From NCBI GenBank assembly GCA_013289685.1, contig JABCZL010000029.1:1-32470 (forward strand): a stretch of DNA of 32,470 bases. The letters run 5' to 3'. This document shows, piece by piece, positions 21,794 to 29,819 of the stretch (positions are counted from its first letter, which is position 1; the number at the start of each line of letters is the position of its first letter). The notes beneath the pieces are model-generated. The model was not told where the DNA came from and ran no database searches. It saw nothing but the letters and a program-made list of their open reading frames with translations. The position numbers and the translations under genes are program-made. This stretch comes from Acidobacteriota bacterium. GTDB taxonomy: Bacteria; Acidobacteriota; Terriglobia; Terriglobales; Acidobacteriaceae.

Positions 21794-23908
21794 TCAGCTA
21801 GCTTTCGGCTGCGGTAACTCTGCTACTTCTCGAATGGTGGGAATGTCTGATCCTACCATTTTTAATTTCGGGTCACGTTCGATCTCACGGAGGATCTCTC
21901 TCGTCACGCGGTCGTCAATTTCGCTGGCATTTTGCATCTCCGCGGGGAAGCTAACAATCACTTCAAGTCCTGAAGGCGTGAGCCGGAAGCCGACCCTTGG
22001 GCGCAAGGGGGCCACGCTGACTGACCCGAGGTTCATCTCCATCTGCATTCTTTGGCGCTCCAGGTTGACCTGGTAGTCCGCGAAAGCCGCGTCCACCGCC
22101 TCGACCATGCGTGTCTCAACTCCGCGGTAATTGCCGTCGGAAGCCAGAGTCAGGGTCATTTCGTGCCAGACAAAACTGGTGCCCGGAATTTGTTTGAACA
22201 TCCCCACCGTGGGCTGAAAGACAAACGCATTCGAGAATGCCACCACGCGGCCGGTAGGCTGAACATCTCTTCCGCTACCGCCGAGTTCCATCACGTGCAG
22301 CCGCACCAGTCCAATCTCCACCACCTCTCCCGTCACACCGGAGATTTGCACGCGATCTCCCACCCGTACGCCGTACTTCCCGATGAGAAAGAAATAGCCC
22401 GCCACCGACAGAATCACATTCTGTAAGGCAACAGCGACTCCCGCCGTGAGCAGACCCGCAAAGGTCGCTACGGAGCCGAGTTCGGTGGCAAAGCTGAATG
22501 CGATGACCAGCACGATGGCGAGCCACAGCCCGATCTTGCGCAAGAGAAGCATCTGGTACCTGCGCCGCGTGTCGTGCACATAACGGAAGATCATTCGGCG
22601 CCAGATTTCGGCCACACCCAACACCATGCCCAGGACAACGGCTAAACCTAAGAGCCTGAGCAGCAGATTCTTCAGATCCGTCGAGTACTGACTTTTGACC
22701 GCACTTCGCCAGCTGGTCAGGTTGCGCGAATACAGATCAAGCAGGATGGCCTGCTTGCCCAGAGGAACAAAAGATGCAGACTCGAGTTTGAATTGCGCAG
22801 TGAGATTGTCGAGCTCAGTTTTGTTCTGCGTCAGCAGCGTGAGATTGTTGGGGTCGGGCTGTGCAGCGATGGTGTCGCCCTGATGGGCCATCTGTTTCAG
22901 ATCGTTGACGAGCGGTGTTTGCAGCTGCTTGGAGCTTTGCGCGAGTGCGCTTGTCAATTGAGTTCCCTGGTCGAGAGTGTGCATCTCTTGGGACACGGAC
23001 AAAAGATCAGTGATGAGGCCCCAAATGCCTGGGGAAGCCGGTTTGCCGGCCGCCAGAACCGCTGCGGAAGAAGGATTGTCGCGGCTGGCAGCGTTGCTGC
23101 CGGAGGGTCTTGTCAACGCGGAGGGAACAGAGTGGCTTAGAGCGTCAATCTGGGCGGCCAATCCCGTCGCCCCAATGCCCTCCGTCGTGGAGCCCACGAA
23201 TTCCATCATGGTGTGGAGCACATCCCGCCGGGTGTCAAAGAGCTGCACTTCGCTCTGCAGTTCCGCAGCCGACGATTCTAGGTCCTGCCGTTTGCGACCT
23301 GTGGCCGTCTCCAACTGCTTTCGGAGTGAGTCGAGATTCTGTTCGGCCTGACGCGCCTGAGCGTCCAGCTTTAGGTACATCTGGCTCAGTGCCTGGTAAC
23401 GCGAGGGAGTCGTCTGAGACTGGCCATTGCTCCCGCGGTTCCCCCTTCCCTCTTCGGCGCGGGCAAACTCGAAGGAAAGGCGGACAATTTCATCGCTGAT
23501 CTGTGCGTTATCGTTGGCGAAGAATACATCATTGGGCGTGCTCGCGGCCTGCCGCTCCAGCGCGATGTGACGATACCAGACGATCGTCTGATCCAGAAAC
23601 TGGAGCACGTTCTGCGCGTTCGAAGCGCGGGGAGCGTCCTGTTGCTGAGGCCAGGCCGCGGGAAAAACGGTGACTGTGAAAAGCAACGAAAGAATAGTCT
23701 TCCACCACAGGAAGCGCAGCCCGTTCCGCGCAGTCGAAGCCCTCAAATGCTGCAAGGTTGAGATCTTTGGCGGAGATTCTTGGACCCGTTTATGCACCAA
23801 CAATACTGGCAAGAACAGAGTTAGGCCGCCAATCGAATGAACCAAGTAGGCACCCTGAGGAACTTGCCGTACGAGAATTGTCGCGACAAACTGAAACTCC
23901 GTCGCCAT
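21794..23908 (-). CDS. MscS-family mechanosensitive channel with long periplasmic N-terminus
   Basis: 704 residues from ATG 23908. Residues about 55-90 (RNGLRFLWWKTILSLLFTVT then VFPAAWPQQQ) look like a signal peptide, so a TTG at 23746 may be the true start. A GTG at 24001 gives an even longer form. The N-terminal half is a predicted periplasmic helical region with coiled-coil stretches (YLKLDAQARQAEQNLDSLRK). Then come TM helices near 411-431 and 456-474 and the pore-lining helix near 478-505 (FAGLLTAGVAVALQNVILSV). The MscS beta domain follows: GDRVQISGVTGEVVEIGLVR (517-536). The family opens under membrane tension and releases solutes on osmotic down-shock. It converges with the exporter operon and has no evident link to the NRPS genes. 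Confidence 0.85.
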   Translation of the reverse strand: MATEFQFVATILVRQVPQGAYLVHSIGGLTLFLPVLLVHKRVQESPPKISTLQHLRASTARNGLRFLWWKTILSLLFTVTVFPAAWPQQQDAPRASNAQNVLQFLDQTIVWYRHIALERQAASTPNDVFFANDNAQISDEIVRLSFEFARAEEGRGNRGSNGQSQTTPSRYQALSQMYLKLDAQARQAEQNLDSLRKQLETATGRKRQDLESSAAELQSEVQLFDTRRDVLHTMMEFVGSTTEGIGATGLAAQIDALSHSVPSALTRPSGSNAASRDNPSSAAVLAAGKPASPGIWGLITDLLSVSQEMHTLDQGTQLTSALAQSSKQLQTPLVNDLKQMAHQGDTIAAQPDPNNLTLLTQNKTELDNLTAQFKLESASFVPLGKQAILLDLYSRNLTSWRSAVKSQYSTDLKNLLLRLLGLAVVLGMVLGVAEIWRRMIFRYVHDTRRRYQMLLLRKIGLWLAIVLVIAFSFATELGSVATFAGLLTAGVAVALQNVILSVAGYFFLIGKYGVRVGDRVQISGVTGEVVEIGLVRLHVMELGGSGRDVQPTGRVVAFSNAFVFQPTVGMFKQIPGTSFVWHEMTLTLASDGNYRGVETRMVEAVDAAFADYQVNLERQRMQMEMNLGSVSVAPLRPRVGFRLTPSGLEVIVSFPAEMQNASEIDDRVTREILREIERDPKLKMVGSDIPTIREVAELPQPKAS

Positions 23909-24493
23909 GGGAACGGCAATTCGTGAAGTAGTTCGGTAGGAGTTGGAGTTGGATTTACCTGTTGGTTGGTTGCTTGCTCCGCTTTTTGTCGCGCAAAACA
24001 CGACAAGGGGCGCGACTTTTGAACTCTTGGTACGGCGCTTGGTCGGACCGGAGTACCGCCTCTGAAGGTTCTGACCAAAAAGGGAGAGAATCCATCTCTA
24101 CGCTGGCCTGCGTCTGAGGTCGCGCTCCCCTGCCTTTACAAGTCCTCCCCCAGAACCTGCAAAGCTTAGTGGAAGCTAGCGAATCAACTGCGGAATAGAA
24201 ATAAGGTAGACGCTTTAAAGTTCGATCGTGGAGCCAGCATTTGAATCTACAGTACAACTGTTCAACTCACGCGTGTAGACGAAACCCTTCAACTCGACTT
24301 GAGCCGCCTGGGACGGGTTTCTGCTATTCGCCGCGGTTTCGGGAACGTCAGCACAGGCCGCAAAGGCAACGGGGCATCATATTCCGACCGCAATTGCAGT
24401 CTACCGAATTCGCTGTATTGCGAGACTGGGGAAAGCCCGACTAGCCTCATATGGCGCCGCTGGACCGTCTGGTACCGGCACGCAATGCTTCGC
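23909..24493. other. divergent intergenic stretch with one dispersed repeat
   Basis: It lies between the MscS gene (-) and a tiny + strand gene. It holds the third copy of the NRPS-promoter repeat (24401-24426). The ORFs overlapping it are out-of-frame extensions without motifs. Promoters for both neighbours presumably lie here but are not identifiable. Confidence 0.4.
24401..24426 (+). repeat. dispersed repeat, third copy
   Basis: Core AATTCGCTGTATTGCGAGAC. It matches 16754-16779 in the divergent NRPS promoter at 22 of 26 positions, including the shared CTACC lead. It lies about 70 bp upstream of the small gene at 24494. Confidence 0.65.
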
Positions 24494-24736
24494 ATGGAAG
24501 ATAGAATTCGTCGACTGTGCTCGGAACTTCTTGCCAAGAAAGGCGACGAGGACATCAGGCCGATACTCGTCGAACTTCGGGACGCATTGCACCTGCACAT
24601 CGAACGCCTGAGAGAGCGCTTTGGCGCTTATCCCTTCCTTGTAGAACGGCGCGCCCGAAACGACACTTCCCCGGTGAATAAACAAGAGCAGGAAAACATG
24701 GCGCAGAAAACCGGCTCGAGAGATACGGGCACTTAA
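24494..24736 (+). CDS. small helical protein, unknown function
   Basis: 80 residues from ATG 24494 (MEDRIRRLCSELLAKK). The first 55 residues form two amphipathic helices (RPILVELRDALHLHIERLRE) and end in FGAYPFLVERR; the tail is polar and probably disordered. I recognise the style of short Acidobacteriota-specific proteins but no function. An ATG three codons upstream (24485) is equally possible. The stop lies 12 bp from the stop of a convergent small gene. Confidence 0.5.
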   Translation: MEDRIRRLCSELLAKKGDEDIRPILVELRDALHLHIERLRERFGAYPFLVERRARNDTSPVNKQEQENMAQKTGSRDTGT

Positions 24737-24748
24737 GCTACTGGACAA

Positions 24749-24964
24749 CTATGTTGGTAGGCTTTTCGCTGGGTGGCACCCGCTTAACCCAGTGGCGTCG
24801 GCTGCCGCTTCTTCGCGCTCCTCCAATACCTGAAGTAGCTCTTCGATGATGGCTACGAATCTTTCTGGGTCTTGCTCGAAAATGGCCCGCTCGCAAAGTT
24901 CTCTCCAACGTTCTTTGGTTGCGCCTCGCAAGGTGTTACCTCCAAACTGGGTACCCCACTTCAC
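24749..24964 (-). CDS. small helical protein, unknown function
   Basis: 71 residues from GTG 24964. The core ERWRELCERAIFEQDPERFV and EELLQVLEEREEAA is a strongly predicted helical hairpin of a type frequent in Acidobacteriota (RWRELCE..DPE....EIN.LLEE). Its function is unknown. The first 14 residues may not be translated because no RBS is visible. It is convergent with the gene ending at 24736, which has a comparable L-C-x-E/R-helix layout, so the two may be distant relatives. Confidence 0.5.
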   Translation of the reverse strand: MKWGTQFGGNTLRGATKERWRELCERAIFEQDPERFVAIIEELLQVLEEREEAAADATGLSGCHPAKSLPT

Positions 24965-25316
24965 TATTCTCGCGAACTGATTTCAGTAAGCGATACCTCC
25001 GACCGCTTGATCAACGGGCAAAAAAGATAGCTCCACAGCTCCACACTGGGGAGCAATTGTGCCGCCAAATCAGTTCCCGACCCAAAAGTCGTCCTGCGAC
25101 AGCTACTTGGGGAAGTCCGTTCGATTTGGGAATGGGGGAGGAGATAGGGTAGAGTTTGCTGTCCGAGGCTCGCGGGTTCCGTCCTGAGCAATGGCATACA
25201 GGGCTCACTGTATTCCATCGCCGCCCAGGCCGTAGGTAGTGTAGAGTATTTTCGGATACTGCCCAGGCGCCGGGGTTCCCCTCGGATTTTTAACAATTCC
25301 AGAACGCAGGCGCGCC
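24965..25316. other. 352-bp upstream region of the histidine kinase
   Basis: No gene is supported. GGCGCCGGGGTTCCCC followed by CTCGGATTTTTAAC (about 25267-25294) resembles a terminator on the + strand, but its loop is only 2 nt and no + strand gene runs into it directly, so I do not call one. It should contain the kinase promoter. Confidence 0.4.
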
Positions 25317-26411
25317 ATGGATGAAAAGATCAACATCCTGATCGTCGACGACCAGCCAGGCAAGCTGCTCACCTATGAAGCCATGCTCGGTGAACTAAAC
25401 GAGAACCTGATCAAGGCTCATTCGGGAATGGAGGCCCTGGAACACCTCCTGAAAACCGACATAGCGGTCGTGCTCATGGACGTGAGCATGCCTGGAATGG
25501 ATGGTTTCGAAACAGCGCAGATGATTCACGATCATCCGCGCTTTCAAAACACACCTATTGTCTTCATCTCCGGGATTCACATGACTGATCTCGATCGGCT
25601 GAAGGGATATCAACACGGAGCTGTAGATTACGTTTCCGTTCCTGTTGTTCCAGAGTTGCTTCGGGCAAAAGTGAAGGTGTTTGCCGAGTTGCATCGCAAG
25701 ACACGGCAATTGGAAATCCTTAATGCCCGCATGACTACTTTGCGGGACGAAGAGAGGAGACTTCTCGCGCGCGAGTTGCACGACAGTGTTGGGCAACTTC
25801 TGGCTGCCATCACCATTAACACTGTCTTAATTCAGGCGGAGTCCCAGAAGCTAACCCCTGACGGGGCCAAATGCCTGTCGGAAAACGCTGCGATGGTTGA
25901 GGAGGTCAGTAAGGAGATTCGCACCATTTCCCATCTGCTGCATCCTCCGTTGCTGGATGAAGCGGGTCTTGCATCTGCGCTTCAGTTGTATGTCGAGGGA
26001 TTCTCCGAGCGCAGTAAAATCGACGTAAAGCTCGACATCCCGCGGAGTTTTGCGGGTCTATCCAAAGAGGTGGAGCTTTCAATCTTCCGGGTTGTGCAGG
26101 AGTGCCTCACCAATATTCATCGTCATGCCGGGAGTCCCACAGCTGGAATTCGCATTATTCAAGACGGCGCTTGCTTAAGAATTGAGATCGAAGATGCAGG
26201 CAAAGGAATCCCACCTGAAAAGGAATCCGCGTTCGGGTCGCCGGCCAAAGGTGGCGTCGGGCTTCGCGGAATGCGAGAACGCTTGCGTCAGTTAGGTGGC
26301 ACTCTGCAAGTCCAGTCACAAGGCCGCGGAACACGAGTGACTGCCATTCTACCCGTGGTACGTGTCACGGCTGTGCCTGCGGTCCAAGAAGTCAGCAGCC
26401 GGTCGCTCTGA
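25317..26411 (+). CDS. REC domain-histidine kinase hybrid (NarX/HisKA_3 type)
   Basis: 364 residues, soluble. Residues 1-122 are an N-terminal receiver: acidic pocket D11-D12, phosphoacceptor D55 in LMDVSMPGMDG, Thr/Ser position IVFISG. The usual KP pair is V108-P109 (YVSVPV), so the conserved Lys is missing. A short helix (123-143) joins the HisKA_3 dimerisation domain with H155 in LARELHDSVGQ. The HATPase lid follows: ECLTNIHRHAG (N box), DAGKGIPP (G1) and KGGVGLRGMRERLRQLGGTL (G2). Such proteins autophosphorylate under control of their own receiver and pass phosphate to a LuxR-type regulator. No LuxR-type partner is encoded in the window; the receiver-only protein 212 bp downstream is a possible partner. 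ATG 25317 has a weak GCAGG site. Confidence 0.9.
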   Translation: MDEKINILIVDDQPGKLLTYEAMLGELNENLIKAHSGMEALEHLLKTDIAVVLMDVSMPGMDGFETAQMIHDHPRFQNTPIVFISGIHMTDLDRLKGYQHGAVDYVSVPVVPELLRAKVKVFAELHRKTRQLEILNARMTTLRDEERRLLARELHDSVGQLLAAITINTVLIQAESQKLTPDGAKCLSENAAMVEEVSKEIRTISHLLHPPLLDEAGLASALQLYVEGFSERSKIDVKLDIPRSFAGLSKEVELSIFRVVQECLTNIHRHAGSPTAGIRIIQDGACLRIEIEDAGKGIPPEKESAFGSPAKGGVGLRGMRERLRQLGGTLQVQSQGRGTRVTAILPVVRVTAVPAVQEVSSRSL

Positions 26412-26623
26412 CCTGAGGCGAACCGCGAAGACGCGACGACATTGTGATCGGCTTCTGTCCTTGGCGTCCATCGTCGATCTTTCACCGGCTTTTGTACGGT
26501 ATCGACCGTAGTTACTTCGCCGGATCAAATCCGTAAGGTTGAGGTAACCCTTCCTCGTGCCGTCCGTCGGGCCTGTACGTTGCGGCGCGGCCAGCAGCCT
26601 GCCAAGGGCCCTGGAGGCTGCGT

Positions 26624-26995
26624 ATGATTCACACCGTTCTGATAGCGGACGACAGTCTATTCATGCGGAAAGCCCTGTGTGAGCTCTTCGATCGGGAAGA
26701 GGACTTCGATGTTTGCGGAGAGGCGGAAAACGGAAGCGAGGCAGTTGAGAAAGCTCGGCAATTGCACCCTGACTTGATTCTGCTGGACCTCGCGATGCCG
26801 GTGATGAACGGCTTCGATGCAACCCGCATTCTGAAACGGGTGATGCCAGAAGTGCCAATCATCATGTTCAGCGGGTACAGTGATTCGTCCAGCGAGAGAG
26901 AGGCTCGTTCCGTCGGTGTATGGGCATTCGTCTCAAAGTCTGAGCACATTTCCGTCTTGCTCGGTCAAGCGCGCCGTGCCCTGGGAATCCAATAA
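26624..26995 (+). CDS. single-domain response regulator (CheY-like)
   Basis: 123 residues, one receiver domain only: D9-D10 acidic pair (IADDSLF), phosphoacceptor D55 (LLDLAMPVMNG), Ser in MFSGYS as switch residue, and the conserved Lys in FVSKSEH. There is no output domain, so it signals by protein contact or works in a phosphorelay. GGAGG (26613-26617) is 6 nt before the ATG, a strong RBS. It follows the REC-kinase gene in the same direction, and cotranscription is plausible though the 212-bp gap could hold a promoter. Confidence 0.88.
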   Translation: MIHTVLIADDSLFMRKALCELFDREEDFDVCGEAENGSEAVEKARQLHPDLILLDLAMPVMNGFDATRILKRVMPEVPIIMFSGYSDSSSEREARSVGVWAFVSKSEHISVLLGQARRALGIQ

Positions 26996-27086
26996 TCACC
27001 AAGGGTCCCGCCTCTTTCCGCAAGTGATAGTTGGCCGTGAGAAGCTTTTGTTCCTGCATTCTCGACAAACTGGACTGGAGGTTGCA

Positions 27087-27311
27087 ATGATGCCAGATTC
27101 TCAACTTGTCCGAGGTGATATCTGCCGAGATCCAACGGGCTTGCGGGTCAAAGTAGAGGATGTTGACACTTACGATTACGTCCACTTCTCAGTCATTGAC
27201 GACAGCAATTCGGGAGAGGATAAGGAGGAACCGGGACAGATGTCCCACGTGGCTTTCGCTCATCGCTTTGCGAAGCTGGGCAATTTATTTGATTGTAGGA
27301 AAGCTGCCTAA
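27087..27311 (+). CDS. small conserved acidic protein, unknown function
   Basis: 74 residues from ATG 27087, placed by GGAGG 6 nt upstream; the longer open frame to 26880 overlaps the regulator gene. Sequence landmarks: QLVRGDICRDPTGLRVKVED, VDTYDYVHFSVIDD, an acidic GEDKEEPGQ loop, and MSHVAFAHRFAKL. It looks like a compact beta-rich domain. I associate this pattern with short Acidobacteriota proteins but know of no function. Confidence 0.65.
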   Translation: MMPDSQLVRGDICRDPTGLRVKVEDVDTYDYVHFSVIDDSNSGEDKEEPGQMSHVAFAHRFAKLGNLFDCRKAA

Positions 27312-27513
27312 TTTAGAGAATGCTCATCGTAATTACCCGAGCAGCGGGAGCTTGTCGCCGGACGCGGGGGGAGACCCGGACAGAATCGAGACCCGCCCAA
27401 ACGCGGGTTGCGGCCGACTCTGGAGTCATTGTCTGCAAGCACCCTTATCCATGCATTTGATTTTCGTCGGCAACCACATAATAAAGTGTTTGAGCCCAAA
27501 CCTCACGAGGGTT

Positions 27514-27660
27514 GGACTGACGGCGAGGGCGTGGACCAGTGAACCTTGAGCTTTTGTCACCGCTCTCTGAATTGCCCTGCCGCCAGCGGGTAAAACGCTA
27601 AGGCAGACCAAGCCGCTGCGAAATGGCCTGAAAGTGATGTATCCGGCATGCGGGTGCCAT
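27514..27660. repeat. diverged ~140-bp direct repeat, copy 1
   Basis: Shared blocks with copy 2 in the same order: GGACTG-CGGCG-GGGCG, GACCAGTGAAC, GTCACCGCTC, CGCCAGC, ATGGCC-GAA-GTGATG and GCAGGTGCCA/GCGGGTGCCA. An 11-nt insertion follows GTGAAC in this copy. Confidence 0.55.
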
Positions 27661-28178
27661 TTGGCGTGATCCGCTGCGGTACGAAGTTGTTAGCGTCGTT
27701 GCATCCCTAGCGGCAGTCTTCGCGCCGTACGCGGATCGCGGAAATAGCCCATTGACGATGGTGGGATAATCTCTGGATGGACGTATGGTTGCAGACTGAG
27801 GAAGCAGCCAAGGGCGCGTCTTTCAGGTTTCGTTTTGCCCGCAGTCCCCAGCAGGCAACGTCGATGACCCAGAACAATGCCCGTGAAGCGATGCACGGAG
27901 CGAAGCGCGAATATCCTGATTACACGTGGGAAATGGCGTAACAGCGGCGAATTTGTCGTGCATGGGCAGAAGACGTAGGAAAGGTTCCTGCCGACGTCTA
28001 CGGCTCAGTGGCGCGATGCAATGCGACCTTGAGAATGTAGCACTCCTCGTGGACAGCGTGCCCGAATTCGTCCGTCTTGCTAGTCTCAAGCTTCACGGGT
28101 TGGCCGCAGATGCTGCAGATTGGCCCACCTGGGACAGAAGGGTCGGGGACGTTTGGCACCTATGTCGCCCTCCGTACG

Positions 28179-28320
28179 TGGACTGGCGGCGGGGGCGCAG
28201 ACCAGTGAACGTCACCGCTCCGTTGGAAGTTGCCCCACCCGCCAGCAGATCAACGTTAGGAGACTGCCAGTAGTCAGCGGAATGGCCCGAACGTGATGGG
28301 TTCGCGCACGCAGGTGCCAG
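28179..28320. repeat. diverged ~140-bp direct repeat, copy 2
   Basis: Second copy of the repeat at 27514-27660, about 660 bp away. Substitutions and small indels are spread evenly, which suggests an old duplication or two insertions of one repeat family. Confidence 0.55.
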
Positions 28321-28423
28321 AGACAGGCGGCTGCGCCTCGCCGATAATCTCGTAACGCCCCTTCGATCAACTACAACTTGGCACAGACGTGGGCCGAACA
28401 TCTGTGCGGAAGGTGTCACGCAC

Positions 28424-28630
28424 ATGGATCATGTCATGTCGGCCAACAATTCTCCGCCGCCTCCTCCCCACCGCATCGCTATCATAATGTCCCCCGAGGG
28501 CCGCTTCCTGCAGTGTAGAGATTGCCACCTGACCCTCAGCTTCCCGGACGGAGCGCAATACGTCACAGTCGTGCTGCAGTTCGAGTCTCATCTTTGCAGT
28601 TCGGCCCGGTCGATCACATCGAGCGTATGA
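28424..28630 (+). CDS. Cys/His mini-protein, single-module paralogue
   Basis: 68 residues: a Pro-rich head (PPPPPHR), then HRIAIIMSPEGRFLQCRDC, FPDG and FESHLC. C31-x-x-C34 with H56-x-C58 forms a zinc-ribbon-like CxxC...HxC set. The first 45 codons are nearly the same as those of the next gene, after which the sequence diverges and ends early. Either it is a real one-module protein or a duplicate that has lost its second half. The function is unknown; a small metal-binding or nucleic-acid-binding role is only a guess. Confidence 0.5.
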   Translation: MDHVMSANNSPPPPPHRIAIIMSPEGRFLQCRDCHLTLSFPDGAQYVTVVLQFESHLCSSARSITSSV

Positions 28631-28663
28631 TGGCCGTGTGTACTTGGAGAGTTGGAACATGCA

Positions 28664-29035
28664 ATGTCAGCTAGCAGAAGTTCTCCGCCGCTTCCTCCTC
28701 ACCGCATCGGTATCATAGTGTCCCCCGAGGGCCGCTTCCTGCAGTGCAGAGATTGCCAACTAGCCTATACCTTCCCAGACGGAATAAAATTCGACGAGAT
28801 CGCGAAGCAGTTTGACGCTCACTCATGCGTTTCCCCGATCCGCACGCCAGCCTGGCAAACTGATCGCCGCTTCGTCCTCCTCCGGTATGAGGGCAAAGTT
28901 CCGGCGCTGGCTTCATGCGCCAGGTGTGAGCGCAAGTTCTTCACTCCAACCACCCTCATGCGTGACGCGAGGGGAGCCGAGGAGTACCTGGGACGCAAGT
29001 TCGATGTTCATAAGTGTGTCCCCCATCCACACTAG
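28664..29035 (+). CDS. Cys/His mini-protein with two zinc-ribbon-like modules
   Basis: 123 residues from ATG 28664; a TTG at 28652 aligns with the ATG of the upstream paralogue and is an alternative. Module 1: C28-x-x-C31 ... H53-x-C55. Module 2: C85-x-x-C88 ... H116-x-C118 (SCARCERKFFTP, EYLGRKFDVHKC). The two modules share the pattern R-F-CxxC-(aromatic)-F-P/TxT...F-x-H-x-C, so the protein is itself an internal duplication. Similar short proteins are common in Acidobacteriota as far as I remember, without known function. It follows the single-module paralogue in the same direction. Confidence 0.65.
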   Translation: MSASRSSPPLPPHRIGIIVSPEGRFLQCRDCQLAYTFPDGIKFDEIAKQFDAHSCVSPIRTPAWQTDRRFVLLRYEGKVPALASCARCERKFFTPTTLMRDARGAEEYLGRKFDVHKCVPHPH

Positions 29036-29109
29036 GCGCACCGTGCCACCGGCACCATACGTGCGAGGGCGGGTAGACCATCGGGCGTCCTGCCCGTTCG
29101 TACACGAGA

Positions 29110-29310
29110 CTATGTATGAGATTGGTCGAGCCATTCGAGAAGAAGGTCGGCCTCAGTTAACAAGAGCCTCATCTGCAGTAGCAGTTTTCGCTGCAGGTTT
29201 CGGTCGTCGGTTTCCTTGAGGTTCCAGAGGGTTCGCTCAAGTTCCTGCGCCAGGTTGTCAAAGTTCCATTCGGCAGGAAAGATTGCCACAGGAGATTGCT
29301 TATGGGCCAT
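29110..29310 (-). CDS. small helical protein, unknown function
   Basis: 66 residues from ATG 29310: MAHKQSPVAIFPAEW, then a continuous amphipathic helical region (NLAQELERTLWNLKETDDRN and LQRKLLLQMRLLLTEADLLL) with heptad-like Leu spacing, probably a coiled coil or helical bundle. The longer frame to 29394 is rejected because its head lacks such character. Start and function are uncertain. Confidence 0.45.
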   Translation of the reverse strand: MAHKQSPVAIFPAEWNFDNLAQELERTLWNLKETDDRNLQRKLLLQMRLLLTEADLLLEWLDQSHT

Positions 29311-29432
29311 ATAGTTAGGTCGCGCCCTGAGAAGGGCGGTCGTGAGGATCAATTTCGGTGGGGCTACTACCGACGCTAACCCATGACCACCCACGCATTC
29401 TAACTATCGAGGCTAGTCGGCGCTGCCGAGTC

Positions 29433-29479
29433 GGTCCATACGGCGAATCTAGTACGGTCCATATGCTGAATCCAGTATG
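29433..29479 (+). repeat. two tandem imperfect 23-bp units
   Basis: GGTCCATACGGCGAATC... (29433-29455) is followed directly by GGTCCATATGCTGAATCC... (29456-29479), matching at 18 of 23 positions. The units lie downstream of the basic repeat protein gene. Confidence 0.5.
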
Positions 29480-29506
29480 ACGAAGCTCCTCGAGCCTCTT
29501 GTGTTT

Positions 29507-29749
29507 TTACGCAGCGCGCCTGAACTTCGCCCACCTTGCCCGCTGCGCCGCCGCTATTCTCCGGCGCCCCGCCGCTGAGATCGTCCTCCTCGGCTTCGGC
29601 GCGTGACCCTTCACTTTCGCCCATCGCGCCTTCTGCGCCAGGCTGATCTTCCTGCGGCCGGCTGCGGACATCGTGCGTGATGTGCCGTTCGAGCTGACAC
29701 TTCCGAGCGCCGAGAGGGCTGCGTCTATGCTTCGACAATCGCGAAGCAT
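29507..29749 (-). CDS. small basic protein with two SAAGRR..AQ.ARWAK repeats
   Basis: 80 residues, strongly basic. Two tandem units: RTMSAAGRRKISLAQKARWA-K and RTISAAGRRRIAAAQRARWA-K, separated by VKGHAPKPR. This motif ends many bacterial nucleoid- or DNA-associated proteins and resembles the NUMOD3-like/histone-H1-like basic helix; DNA binding is plausible from charge alone. The start is unsure: the first 26 residues are not basic and an ATG at 29671 would give just the two repeats. Confidence 0.5.
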   Translation of the reverse strand: MLRDCRSIDAALSALGSVSSNGTSRTMSAAGRRKISLAQKARWAKVKGHAPKPRRTISAAGRRRIAAAQRARWAKFRRAA

Positions 29750-29819
29750 GGGGCAGCCGAGGTCGTGGGTGGTGCGAGGGTGGGCCAGCCCTCATAGTCG
29801 TGATAGAGTGATCCCACAC

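Larger units (their letters stand above)
27312..28423. other. 1.1-kb gene-poor stretch
   Basis: No ORF here has a recognisable motif, a good RBS and sensible composition together; those present are Arg/Cys/Pro-rich. It contains two copies of a diverged repeat of about 140 bp (27514-27660 and 28179-28320). It may be decayed genes or a non-coding element. Confidence 0.45.

Noticed and set aside
25267..25294. Rho-independent terminator
   Set aside because: The G4/C4 stem would have a 2-nt loop and no + strand gene leads into it.
27926..28273. 115-codon + strand ORF
   Set aside because: Arg/Pro/Trp-rich, covers one copy of the diverged repeat, and no RBS is visible.
27514..28320. Integron attC sites / cassette array
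   Set aside because: GTTAGG-like strings occur in the repeats, but the required inverted R and L boxes and a foldable palindrome are missing, and no integrase is present.
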